A DNA stretch of 64,000 nt from DDH964 sp963763205. Its GTDB lineage: Bacteria; Desulfobacterota; Desulfuromonadia; Desulfuromonadales; DDH964. The stretch covers positions 62,001 to 126,000 of the forward strand of contig CAVXNQ010000013.1 of assembly GCA_963763205.1 (NCBI GenBank), read 5' to 3'. The notes below the pieces were generated by a model. That model saw only the letters and a list, made by a program, of their open reading frames with translations, had not been told where the DNA came from and made no database searches. Both the position numbers and the translations under genes were made by a program. Numbering within the stretch: position 1 is the stretch's first letter; each line of letters starts with the position of its first letter. Positions 19,664 through 28,104 of this stretch are shown here, piece by piece.

Positions 19664-20881
19664 TCAGTTGGCCTTTTGAAGTTTTTCCAGCAGGTGCCCC
19701 AGCTTCTCTTGCTTGGTTTTCAGATAGCGATGGTTGGAACGGTTCGGCAGGACCTGAATCGGCACCCGCTCTACCAGGTCGAGACCGAACCCCTGCAGAC
19801 CGACCATCTTCCGGGGATTGTTGGTCATCAGTCGAATCCGGCGGATGCCGAGATCGGCGAGAATCTGCGCCCCGATGCCGTAGTCCCGCAGGTCGGCCTT
19901 GAAACCGAGCGCTTCGTTGGCCTCGACGGTGTCGTAGCCCTGGTCCTGAAGGGCATACGCCTTGAGCTTGTTCGCCAGTCCGATGCCCCGTCCTTCCTGG
20001 CGCAGGTAAAGGAGCACGCCACTCCCTTCCGCGGCAATGCGGGCCATGGCGACGTGGAGTTGCTCGCCGCAATCACAGCGCCTTGAACCGAAGACGTCGC
20101 CGGTCAGGCACTCGGAATGGACCCGTACCAGCAGGGGTTGTTCCGGATCGATGGTGCCCTTGACCAGGGCCAGATGTTCGGACCGATCGACCTCGTTCTC
20201 GTAAACCACCACCCTGAACTCACCGCCTTCGGGGGTATCGACCACCGTCTCGGCGGCGCGCCGCACCAACGATTCGGTCCGCATCCGATATGCGACCAGA
20301 TCGGCGATGGTGACGATCCGCAGGCCGTGCCGGAGCGCAAACTCCCTTAACTGGGGCATGCGGGCCATGGTCCCGTCGTCGTTCATGATTTCACAGATGA
20401 CCCCGGACGGCTTGAGCCCGGCCAGGCGGGCCATGTCGACGGAACCTTCGGTCTGGCCGGCCCTGACCAGGACCCCACCGCGCTTGGCCCGCAGGGGAAA
20501 GACATGCCCCGGCCGGGCCAGGTCGGCGGCCGTGGAGCCGTCGGCAATGGCGGTCTGGATGGTGCAGGCGCGGTCGGCGGCGGAGATGCCGGTGGTGACA
20601 CCGCTGCGGGCCTCGATGGAAACGGTAAAGGCGGTCCCGAAGGAGGTGGTGTTTTCGGCGACCATCAGGGGGAGTTTCAGCAGGTCGGCGCGCTCCTCGG
20701 TCAGGGTCAGGCAGATCAGGCCCCGGCCTTGGCGGGCCATGAAATTGATCGCCTCGGGGGTGACCTTCTCGGCCGCAATCACCAGGTCCCCTTCGTTCTC
20801 ACGGTCTTCATCGTCGACCAGGATGATCATTTTCCCATGGCGCAACTCCGCCAGGGCCGCTGCAATGTTTTCGTTTTTCAT
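19664..20881 (-). CDS. ribBA: Bifunctional 3,4-dihydroxy-2-butanone-4-phosphate synthase / GTP cyclohydrolase II
   Basis: A 405-residue cytosolic enzyme catalysing the two entry reactions of riboflavin synthesis. The DHBP synthase domain (residues 1-200) has DDEDRENEGDL and the RPGHVFPLRA loop. The GTP cyclohydrolase II domain (205-400) has the zinc cysteines in GDVFGSRRCDCGEQL, RQEGRGIGL and DYGIGAQIL. ATG 20881 overlaps the idi stop codon by 4 nt (ATGA), which implies translational coupling. A riboflavin gene inside a ubiX/ubiD operon is unusual and fits a demand for FMN as substrate of UbiX. No other rib genes are in the window. Confidence 0.96.
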   Translation of the reverse strand: MKNENIAAALAELRHGKMIILVDDEDRENEGDLVIAAEKVTPEAINFMARQGRGLICLTLTEERADLLKLPLMVAENTTSFGTAFTVSIEARSGVTTGISAADRACTIQTAIADGSTAADLARPGHVFPLRAKRGGVLVRAGQTEGSVDMARLAGLKPSGVICEIMNDDGTMARMPQLREFALRHGLRIVTIADLVAYRMRTESLVRRAAETVVDTPEGGEFRVVVYENEVDRSEHLALVKGTIDPEQPLLVRVHSECLTGDVFGSRRCDCGEQLHVAMARIAAEGSGVLLYLRQEGRGIGLANKLKAYALQDQGYDTVEANEALGFKADLRDYGIGAQILADLGIRRIRLMTNNPRKMVGLQGFGLDLVERVPIQVLPNRSNHRYLKTKQEKLGHLLEKLQKAN

Positions 20882-21522
20882 AAGTGACCGTCTCCTGCGC
20901 AAAGGTCCAACCCGGGGTGCAGGTTGAAACGGAACGTAGCGGATCTTCCTCCGGCGCATGCCTGAAGCGCTGTCAACCGGTTCCGGTTTCGCATGGTGGA
21001 GCGGAAGACGGGGAATATCTCAGGCAGCCAGGGGACATAATGCGCGGCATGGTCGACCATCCCCTGGGCAAGATCGTCAATCCTCACCCAGGCACAAGCT
21101 TCGACTTCGTCCGGATTGGGAACCGCCGGACCGTTGTAGCGACCCAGAAAAATGTGGTCGAATTCCCACTCGGTAAAGCCGTTGCTCAGGGGGAGCCGGT
21201 AACGCACCGTGCCTATTTTCAGCAGAAAGGTGGAAAATCCGAGTTCCTCACGCAGTCGTGTCTGGGAGCACTCGAGCAGCGATTTTCCGGGTTGGGGATG
21301 ACTGCAACAGCTGTTGGCCCACAGGCCCGGGCAGTGGTATTTGCCCTGGGCACGACGTTGCAGCAAAACCCTGCCGCGGTCATCGATGATAAAAATGGAA
21401 AAAGCCCGATGGAGTTGTCCTCCGTCCTGATGCGCCTTCAGCTTGTCCTGGGTGCCCAACTCCCGGTCATTCTTGTCCACCAGGATGACCCGAGGTTGGG
21501 TGCTGGCATTCACGGGTTGCAT
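20878..21522 (-). CDS. idi: Isopentenyl-diphosphate delta-isomerase, type I
   Basis: A 214-residue Nudix-fold isomerase interconverting IPP and DMAPP. Evidence: the KLKAHQDGGQLHRAFSIFI opening, the catalytic Cys in WANSCCSHP, the REELGF Nudix helix, and the acid in TEWEFDHIF. The start is ATG 21522 (AGGAG five nt upstream) rather than the GTG two codons earlier. The C-terminus runs about 30 residues past typical enzymes and ends by overlapping ribBA. IspH makes both isomers, so Idi is optional in MEP-pathway bacteria; its place between buk and ribBA suggests it supplies dimethylallyl units to UbiX. UbiX normally takes dimethylallyl monophosphate, so a phosphatase step would still be needed. 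Confidence 0.93.
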   Translation of the reverse strand: MQPVNASTQPRVILVDKNDRELGTQDKLKAHQDGGQLHRAFSIFIIDDRGRVLLQRRAQGKYHCPGLWANSCCSHPQPGKSLLECSQTRLREELGFSTFLLKIGTVRYRLPLSNGFTEWEFDHIFLGRYNGPAVPNPDEVEACAWVRIDDLAQGMVDHAAHYVPWLPEIFPVFRSTMRNRNRLTALQACAGGRSATFRFNLHPGLDLCAGDGHL

Positions 21523-21600
21523 GATCACTCCTATGTTCGGGCGCGCGCAGGGGAAAAGAGTCCGCCTCTGCCATCGGGCCGGAGGGAGCCATTGCCTCCC

Positions 21601-22674
21601 TCAGTAAACCGACAATGCTTCTTTGCCGTCGAGGAAGCGCAGGGCCCCTTCCGCCAGGGCGACCATTTCATTCTCCCCGGGATCCAGGTAGACCCTGGCC
21701 AAAAAGGCGATCCTTTTCCTTAAATTGTCGACCAGGGTTTTCGAATGGGCCAGGCTTCCGGTTAAGGCGATGGCATCCACCGCTCCTTCCAGGACCGCGG
21801 CACAGGCGCCGATCTCCTTGGCCACCTGATAGGCCATGGCTTCGAAGACCTCCTCGGCCTCCCGATCTCCGGCGGCGATCCGTCTTTCGATTTCACGCCC
21901 ATCGGTGGTGCCGAGATAGGCCACCAGCCCGCCCCCACCCTGCAGCAGCCTCAAGACCTCCTCTTTGCTATGCGTTCCGCTGAAACACAAGCGCACCAGA
22001 TCGCCCGTCGGCAGGGACCCGGCGCGCTCCGGCGAAAAGGGCCCGTCGCCATCCAGGGCGTTGTTGACGTCGACGACTTTGCCGCGGCGATGCGCTCCCA
22101 CCGAGATCCCCCCGCCCAGGTGGGCGACGATCAGATTCACCTCGTCGTAGTCCTTGCCCAGTCGCGCGGCGATTTTCCGGGCGGTGGCCTTCTGGTTCAG
22201 GGCATGGAAACTGCTCTGCCGCTTGATCTGGGGGATTCCGGAGTAGCGGGCCAGGGGCCAGAATTCGTCCGTCGTCGGCGGGTCCATGGTCAATACGGGG
22301 ATTTTGTGCTGCTGGCCCAGATCGTAGGTTACGATGCCGCCGACGATATTCGGGTGCTGCCCGAATTTTCCACTCTTCATGTCGTCGATCATTTTCGGAC
22401 AGATGGGGTAGATCCCTCCGGGGATCGGCTTGGTATTGCCGCCCCGGCAGGCAATCGCCGAAAACCTGCCCAGGTGTGCTCCATACTCGTCCAGCGTCGA
22501 GAGGATGGCCGCTTTGCGGAGCTCGTATTGATCGAATATGCTCTTGAACTGCAGCAATTGTTCCGCAGGGTGAGCGACCGATTCGTTGCACAGCGCGCTG
22601 CCGCCGGCAAAGATCCCGACCTTGGTCGAGGTCGAACCGAGATTGACGATCAGAACTTTTCTTAAATCATGCAT
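21601..22674 (-). CDS. buk: Butyrate kinase family protein
   Basis: A 357-residue acetate/butyrate-kinase-fold enzyme (ASKHA). Motifs: VLIVNLGSTSTKVGIF (phosphate 1), CRGGNTKPIPGGIYPI, FHALNQKATA, VAHLGGGISVGAH and the adenosine motif DAIALTGSLAHSK. Buk enzymes transfer phosphate between acyl phosphates and ADP, making ATP. No phosphotransbutyrylase is in the window, so either the partner is elsewhere or this kinase acts on another carboxylate or small alcohol. It sits between ubiX and idi in the same unit (106 and about 78 nt gaps), so its substrate may belong to the UbiD pathway. Confidence 0.9.
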   Translation of the reverse strand: MHDLRKVLIVNLGSTSTKVGIFAGGSALCNESVAHPAEQLLQFKSIFDQYELRKAAILSTLDEYGAHLGRFSAIACRGGNTKPIPGGIYPICPKMIDDMKSGKFGQHPNIVGGIVTYDLGQQHKIPVLTMDPPTTDEFWPLARYSGIPQIKRQSSFHALNQKATARKIAARLGKDYDEVNLIVAHLGGGISVGAHRRGKVVDVNNALDGDGPFSPERAGSLPTGDLVRLCFSGTHSKEEVLRLLQGGGGLVAYLGTTDGREIERRIAAGDREAEEVFEAMAYQVAKEIGACAAVLEGAVDAIALTGSLAHSKTLVDNLRKRIAFLARVYLDPGENEMVALAEGALRFLDGKEALSVY

Positions 22675-22780
22675 ATCGGCTTTCTTTCCTATCGCTTGGA
22701 TAATTCAGACTTGACGGTGCCGTGCCGAAATCCAGCTGTTGGAACCGGCGAAGATCGGGATAAGAGGGCGGCAGCCCGGT

Positions 22781-23386
22781 TCAGGTGGCGGCGTGCAATC
22801 GTTCCCGGCGTCGCTCCTTCGCCTCGCTGCCGCTCCAGCGCCGGAACAGGTCGTGCTCGATGCCGACATGATCCAGGGCTTTGCCGATGCTCTGGTGGAT
22901 GACATCCTGCAGCGATTTCGGCTGGTGATAGAAAGCCGGCACCGGGGGGAGGATGGTCGCGCCGTAATCGGCGGCGCGCGACATGAGGTCGAGGTGTCCC
23001 TTGTGCAACGGGGTTTCCCGCACCATCAGGACCAGCTTGCGTTTTTCCTTCAGGGTCACGTCGGCGGCGCGGACGATCAGGTTGTAGGTAAAGGAATTGG
23101 CAATGGCCGAGAGGGACTTGATGGTGCAGGGGGCGACGATCATGCCGCGGGTCCGGAAGGACCCGCTCGCAACGGCGGCACCGATGTCCTTGTTGCTGTA
23201 CACGACGCTGGCCAGAGCCTCGACCTCGGCGAGGGAGTATTCCGTCTCGATCTGGAGATTCATGCTGGCGGCCTCACTCACGATGAGGTGCGTCTCCTGC
23301 CCCAGATCCTTCAGCACTCGCAGCATCTCCACCCCGTAGATCACCCCAGTCGCGCCGGTAATCGCCACCACTAATGGTAGACTCAT
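22781..23386 (-). CDS. ubiX: UbiX-type flavin prenyltransferase
   Basis: A 201-residue enzyme that joins FMN and dimethylallyl phosphate to make prenylated FMN, the UbiD cofactor. It shows VAITGATGVIYGVEMLR at the N-terminus, the GSFRTRGMIVAPCTIKSLSAIANSF core with FMN/phosphate residues, RAADVTLKEKRKLVLMVRETPLHKGHLDLM, and the ATILPPVPAFYHQPKSLQDVI tail. All family landmarks are present. ATG 23386 has AAAGGTGAGAG upstream. It lies two genes downstream of ubiD with the UPF0261 protein between them. Confidence 0.97.
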   Translation of the reverse strand: MSLPLVVAITGATGVIYGVEMLRVLKDLGQETHLIVSEAASMNLQIETEYSLAEVEALASVVYSNKDIGAAVASGSFRTRGMIVAPCTIKSLSAIANSFTYNLIVRAADVTLKEKRKLVLMVRETPLHKGHLDLMSRAADYGATILPPVPAFYHQPKSLQDVIHQSIGKALDHVGIEHDLFRRWSGSEAKERRRERLHAAT

Positions 23387-23457
23387 GAGCTCTCACCTTT
23401 CCTTTCGGTCGAAGTTGGTTTGCCTCCGGTGCCGCCGCCCCCGCCCGGAGTTGCCGT

Positions 23458-24690
23458 TCAGAGCCCCGAGATGCGTACGAATTCGTCGACGGCGGCCCGG
23501 GCGAACTCCGGCGTATAGAGCTGCAGATCGAGTTCCTTGACCCGGGAGGGGTCATCCAGTCTCTCCTTGAGGCGGGTGACGAATGCGGCATCGGCGGCCG
23601 GGTCGTAGAGAGTCCTCCCTTCCATGTCCTGGGAAGACCACCCCTTGAGCGGCACCAGGAAGCTCCACGGCCCCTTGGCCTGATTGAGCCGCTCCGCCAC
23701 CACGTCGGCGGCCTGGAACAGTTCCTCTGAAGTGGTGCGGACCTGGATGCGCAGGGAGTCCTGCACGTATTGGGGACGGTCTTTGGTCTTCTCGAGCATG
23801 TCGGTACGTCCGCCGTAGGAGAGCATGTCGAGGCCGCAGGTGGACAGCACCATGGGGATACCGGTTGCCGCGGCCGCCTTCAGCCGGTGCGGACCGGGGT
23901 CGCGGTTGCCGTTGAAGAGGTTTTCGACGATGCCGCCGGTACAGATATCGAGCACGCCCTGAAAGGCCCCGGAGTGGATCATCTCCTCCATGGCCTTGTC
24001 CCCCTTGCCCTGAGCGTGGCAAACCACGGGAATGACGCCCGCCTCTTCGAGCATGCCCAGCGCCGCCTGGACCGCCATCTCGCCGAAGCCGAAGGCGGTT
24101 ATGGCGACGACCGGTTTCTCGAAGGTGAAATCGGTCCCCTGGGTCATCTCGACCATGCCGCAGATCGCCCCCACCGCATTGGTGATCTGCGCTTTCAGCA
24201 GGGGATTCATCTTGACGATATCGAGCACCGTATGATGCATGGTGATGTCGTGGGTGCCGACGTATTGATCGATATAGCGGGGATGGGCCGCCATCGGGGA
24301 GGCCACGAGCTTGGGCATGCCGAAGGGCAAACCCTTCATGACGCTGGTGGCGACCAGGGTGGAGGTTCCGCCGCCGACGCCGAAGACGCCGTGAACCTTC
24401 CCTGCTTTGAGCATGTCGGCGACGATGGCGCTGGCCCCCTTGATCTGGTTCTTCATCGCCCGGTCGCGGTCGGAACGATAGTATTCCCGTACCTCTTCGA
24501 TGCTCAGGCCGCCGCGCAGCGCCACCTGCTGACAGGTGATGTCGCCGGGGAACGGGGGGGGCTCCTCCATGCTGAAGTCGAGGAAATAGGCCTTGTGGCC
24601 ACGCTGCTCGACCAGTTCCTTGACGAAGAGGATATCCTCGGCCCGCGTGTCCAGATTGCAGATGATCACGATTCCCTTTTTCTGCGCCAT
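23458..24690 (-). CDS. Tm-1-like ATP-binding protein (UPF0261), copy 2
   Basis: A 410-residue paralogue of the protein at 8207-9415. It has the same architecture (KKGIVIICNLDTRAEDILFVKELV, glycine loop GVGGGTSTLVAT, ASPMAAHPRYIDQYVGTHDITMHHTVLDI, ITAFGFGEMAVQ, VPLKGWSSQDMEGRTL) but is clearly diverged in sequence, so the two are unlikely to be simple backups. Lying between ubiD and ubiX, it could provide ATP-dependent activation of the UbiD substrate or product; that is inference. ATG 24690 follows GAGGGAGAAG. Both loci share sigma-54 control signals. Confidence 0.88.
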   Translation of the reverse strand: MAQKKGIVIICNLDTRAEDILFVKELVEQRGHKAYFLDFSMEEPPPFPGDITCQQVALRGGLSIEEVREYYRSDRDRAMKNQIKGASAIVADMLKAGKVHGVFGVGGGTSTLVATSVMKGLPFGMPKLVASPMAAHPRYIDQYVGTHDITMHHTVLDIVKMNPLLKAQITNAVGAICGMVEMTQGTDFTFEKPVVAITAFGFGEMAVQAALGMLEEAGVIPVVCHAQGKGDKAMEEMIHSGAFQGVLDICTGGIVENLFNGNRDPGPHRLKAAAATGIPMVLSTCGLDMLSYGGRTDMLEKTKDRPQYVQDSLRIQVRTTSEELFQAADVVAERLNQAKGPWSFLVPLKGWSSQDMEGRTLYDPAADAAFVTRLKERLDDPSRVKELDLQLYTPEFARAAVDEFVRISGL

Positions 24691-24765
24691 AATGTGCTTC
24701 TCCCTCTCGGATTATGGAGGCGGCAGGCGGCCCACTCCTTGCCGGGGCCGCCTGCCGTATCGGCC

Positions 24766-26304
24766 TTACTTCTTCTTCACCACCGTGGCAGGTCGCGTCA
24801 GGCGCGGTATCATCTCCGCCACCGGGCTGGTGCCTTCGAAACCGTACTCGTTCCAGCGGCGGGAGACCTTCTCCAGGACCTCCCGGTCCATGAAGATCTC
24901 GTTCGGTTTGTCTTTCCACTCGAAGGGGGTGCAGGCGTCGAGAATGACGCGGCTGACCACCTCGCGCGCCTCGATCGGCAGCCCCGGATCAAGCGGCGTG
25001 GAGCGGCCGCGGGTGATCACCTGGACCGAGCGCTTGGGATCGAAACGGGTGGCGAGCGCCCACCAGACCCGGTCCATGTCGTCAGGGGCGATATCGTGGT
25101 CCACCACGATGATCCCCTTGACCCCGTAGTGTCCGGTGGTGCTGCCGTTGATCGCGTCGGCGACCTGGTTCGAGTGTCCCGGATACATCTGCTTGACCGA
25201 GGCGACGACCCAGAAGCGACCGGTCGCTGCGGCCGGGAAGTAGACGCCCTGGAGCCCAGGCAACTTCATGGTTTCCAGGTCGTGCCACAGCTGCGCGGTA
25301 CGGTTGAGGGACTGGATCATGTGGATGTCGTTGATCGGCTTGCCGACCGTGGTTGCCCAGAAGATCGGGTTGTTGCGATGAATGATGCGGCTCACGCGCA
25401 GCACCGGCTTGGGATAGTCTTTCCCCTTGTTGCCCGAATAGTAACCGGTGTATTCGCCGAACGGCCCCTCCTCCATCAGCTCGTTCGGGTCCATCCACCC
25501 CTCGACGATGATTTCGGCGTTGGCCGGCAGGGTGAGACCGGTAAGGTCGGACTTGAACACCTCGATCGGACGGCCGCGCAGCGCACCGGCTAAATCGTAC
25601 TCGTCCGTCTGCGCGCTGACCAGGGTGGAGCTGGCCAGGAACAGCACCGGATCGCCGCCGACCACGTAGGCGCAGGGCATCTTCTCGCCCCGCTCCTGGT
25701 ACTTCTTCATGTGAAACTCGCCGTGCTTGCCGCGGATGATCTGCGAACCGAGGATGTCCTTGCCCAGGATCTGGGAGCGATAGGTGCCGAGGTTGGTCCA
25801 GCCGGTATCCGGGTCCTGCGTCAGCAGATAACCGGAGGTACCGAAGAAGCGGCCGCCGTCGTCGGGATAAAACCAGGGGGCGGGAAAAGCCTCCAGATCG
25901 ATGGCATCGCCTTCGATCGTGTTCTCCAGCACCGGCGGGTTGTCGACGAAGGTCGGTTTGATCAACCCCTTAGTGGTCAGCTCCATCCATTTCCTGGAAA
26001 GCTGGCACATCGACAGCGAAGGGTCCTGCTCCAGGCAGATGGCAATCCGCTCCGGGGTGGTGAAGGCACTGGTGAACACGGGGATGTCGTAGCCCTTCAC
26101 GTTTTCGTAGAGCAGGCCGGGGCCCTTGGCCTCCTCGTTGACCTTGGAGATGTGGCACAGCTCAAACTTCCAGTCCACCTCGGCTTTCACGCGTTTCAGA
26201 AGACCGTTCTCTTCCAGGGCCGCAATGTAGGTCCGGATGTCGTTGATGGGCTGACTTGCCTGTTCGACATCGCTGACGGGCTGACATGCTTGTTTCGTAC
26301 TCAT
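24766..26304 (-). CDS. ubiD: UbiD family (prenyl-FMN-dependent) decarboxylase/carboxylase
   Basis: A 512-residue enzyme of the UbiD superfamily, which reversibly (de)carboxylates aromatic or alpha,beta-unsaturated acids using prenylated FMN and a metal. The catalytic Glu-Arg-Glu set is visible: Arg in NLGTYRSQILGKD and the two Glu in MEEGPFGEYTGYYSG. The metal/cofactor region (PCAYVVGGDPVLFLAS) and the quaternary-structure tail are present. ATG 26304 has GGGAGGT at good spacing. The protein has a 20-residue N-terminal stretch with a repeated Q-A-C/S-Q-P pattern. First gene of the seven-gene unit behind a sigma-54 promoter. Substrate and direction cannot be deduced from sequence alone. Confidence 0.95.
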   Translation of the reverse strand: MSTKQACQPVSDVEQASQPINDIRTYIAALEENGLLKRVKAEVDWKFELCHISKVNEEAKGPGLLYENVKGYDIPVFTSAFTTPERIAICLEQDPSLSMCQLSRKWMELTTKGLIKPTFVDNPPVLENTIEGDAIDLEAFPAPWFYPDDGGRFFGTSGYLLTQDPDTGWTNLGTYRSQILGKDILGSQIIRGKHGEFHMKKYQERGEKMPCAYVVGGDPVLFLASSTLVSAQTDEYDLAGALRGRPIEVFKSDLTGLTLPANAEIIVEGWMDPNELMEEGPFGEYTGYYSGNKGKDYPKPVLRVSRIIHRNNPIFWATTVGKPINDIHMIQSLNRTAQLWHDLETMKLPGLQGVYFPAAATGRFWVVASVKQMYPGHSNQVADAINGSTTGHYGVKGIIVVDHDIAPDDMDRVWWALATRFDPKRSVQVITRGRSTPLDPGLPIEAREVVSRVILDACTPFEWKDKPNEIFMDREVLEKVSRRWNEYGFEGTSPVAEMIPRLTRPATVVKKK

Positions 26305-27014
26305 CTGTTTACCTCCCTATCGGTTTGGTATAGTGGGTTTCCCTCACGGAAACCGCCTGGTCCAGCGGACTGTGAATCGCCCTCCCTTTCAACCTGCTCT
26401 TTCCCAACACCTTCCAACTCCTGCTGCTACGCCATTCCACTCTCCTTTCCGCATCAGCGATGTTATGAGGTTATGGTCTTGGGGCTTTATGCCGCTCGTA
26501 ACCGTTCCGGCCGTTCGGCGGCCCCACAACTGCGGATACAGGCTCTTGCGCCCCCCCCTGGTTTTGCCAGCAATGCTTTGTCACTGGGAAATAGCAGAGG
26601 ATGTGCCAAACAGTGTTTCTTTTTTTATGGATAAAACTTAATCCTGCTATTCAGCATTGAAATATCAAATAAAACGGTTTGTTGCAGAGAGTTTTAGGTC
26701 GTTTGTGGTCAGTGGAGGAGTGCGGATGGCGGGTTTTTCCCTTGATCATTTGGTGAAATGTCATTTTTGGAATACACCGTTTTAACTATTTGATGAAGGG
26801 TCGCCTCTTCGGGGACCGAAGGCGCTCCCGCAAACCCTGGCAAGGGAGGGGAGAGGCGTTTTCTGCGGGGAAATGAGGGGGGGGCGGCAGAGGTTGTCCG
26901 AAGGATGGTCCGGTCCTGCCGGAGGTGGGGGCGCCGATGTGGCTTGTGTCCCAGGGGTCAAGTGCGATAAGGTAAAACGATATTTGGCAATTGCGGCTGG
27001 GCCCGAAAGGCAAG
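26305..27014. other. Divergent control region between ubiD and the LysR gene
   Basis: No gene recognised in 700 bp. Besides the sigma-54 promoter and activator site there are further inverted repeats: TTGAAATATCAA at 26657-26668 and a TTTGATGAA element near 26790. These could be extra activator or LysR sites. Confidence 0.45.
26593..26755 (-). promoter_or_regulatory. Sigma-54 promoter of the ubiD operon with upstream activator site
   Basis: On the minus strand TGGCACATCCTCTGCT (26608-26593) keeps TGGCAC at -24 and GC at -12 with a 10-nt gap between GG and GC. It lies about 280 nt before ubiD. At 26742-26755, 134 nt upstream, is CACCAAATGATCAA (minus strand), matching 13 of 14 bases of the site upstream of the SphA-like gene in the same orientation. 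Inference: both promoters share one enhancer-binding protein. Confidence 0.7.
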
Positions 27015-27956
27015 GTGATTCCGGTGGTTTGTTTCTCCTCCCTGGTCAATAATCTGCGGCTGAAGGATCTGCAGACGCTTTACATCCTGCTCGAACTGCG
27101 CAGCGTGGGGGCGGCGGCGATCGAGCTGAACACCGCCCAGCCCAGCGTCAGCCGCTGCCTGGCCAAGCTGCGCGACTATTTTCAAGATCCGCTGCTGGTC
27201 CGTTCCGGCAAGGACATGATTCTGACGCCGGTCGCCGAAAAACTGCTGGTCGAACTCGCGTCCCTGTCCAAGCTCCTCGACCAGATGTCCCCGGTGGAGT
27301 TCGACCCGGTAAAGCATGCCCGGGAATTCGTCATCGCCGCCCCGGGGTACGTCAGCATGCATATCCTCGGCGAGGCGATGGCCCCCCTCTATGCGGCGGA
27401 AAACAAGGTCACCTTCAAGGTGCTGCATTGGAACCAGTACACCAAAAACGCCCTGCTCCAAGGGGAGATCGATCTCGCCATCAGCCTCGACAACACCTTT
27501 CCCCCCAACATCTTCCGCCGCGTGGTCGACGAAGACGTCCTGGTGGCCGTCACCTCGCCGTCCCATCCGGTGGCGGTCTCCGGCCGCTTCACGGTCGATG
27601 ACCTGTTCGAGAGTCAGCACGTCGTGGTGCGCACTGGCGGCGGCTGGTTCGAGAACATTCAGCAGGGCCCCGAGGAGTCCTTTCGGCCCTTCAAGGTCAA
27701 GTTGACGGTGGAGACCTACAATGCGGCCTTTGCCGCGGTGCGCAATGCCGAGCTGATGGTGATCGTGCCGAACCATGTGGCCAGAAATTCCCTGGCCGCC
27801 GGTCCCCTGTGCATCCATACCCTGCCGATCAAGACCCAGAAACTCGAGTACGGGCTCTGCTGGCATGAACGCTTCCAGAACGACCCGGCGCACAAGTGGC
27901 TGCGCAAGGTCCTCTTCCCCTCCCTGTTGACCCATCCCAAGCACCTGGCTTCCTGA
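27015..27956 (+). CDS. LysR family transcriptional regulator
   Basis: A 313-residue regulator. The winged HTH is at residues about 15-75 (LRLKDLQTLYILLELRSVGAAAIELNTAQPSVSRCLAKLRDYF), followed by a periplasmic-binding-like effector domain (EFVIAAPGYVSMHILGEAM..., DLAISLDN). GTG 27015 follows AAGG closely; TTG 26991 in the same frame is the alternative. It is divergent from the ubiD operon across a 700-bp gap, the usual place for a LysR protein to control its neighbour. If so, the ubiD unit receives both LysR and sigma-54 input. Confidence 0.88.
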   Translation: MIPVVCFSSLVNNLRLKDLQTLYILLELRSVGAAAIELNTAQPSVSRCLAKLRDYFQDPLLVRSGKDMILTPVAEKLLVELASLSKLLDQMSPVEFDPVKHAREFVIAAPGYVSMHILGEAMAPLYAAENKVTFKVLHWNQYTKNALLQGEIDLAISLDNTFPPNIFRRVVDEDVLVAVTSPSHPVAVSGRFTVDDLFESQHVVVRTGGGWFENIQQGPEESFRPFKVKLTVETYNAAFAAVRNAELMVIVPNHVARNSLAAGPLCIHTLPIKTQKLEYGLCWHERFQNDPAHKWLRKVLFPSLLTHPKHLAS

Positions 27957-28104
27957 TTTTAGGCGGGTCGGGTCCGGCGCCGGACCGGGAGAACTTTTTG
28001 GGACTATTGCATTTGATTTTGCATGGAAATTCGACGAGCATAGGCGTACCGGGGCGCAACCCTATCCCCGGCCCGAGACACCAGGACGGAAGCGAGGCCG
28101 AACC

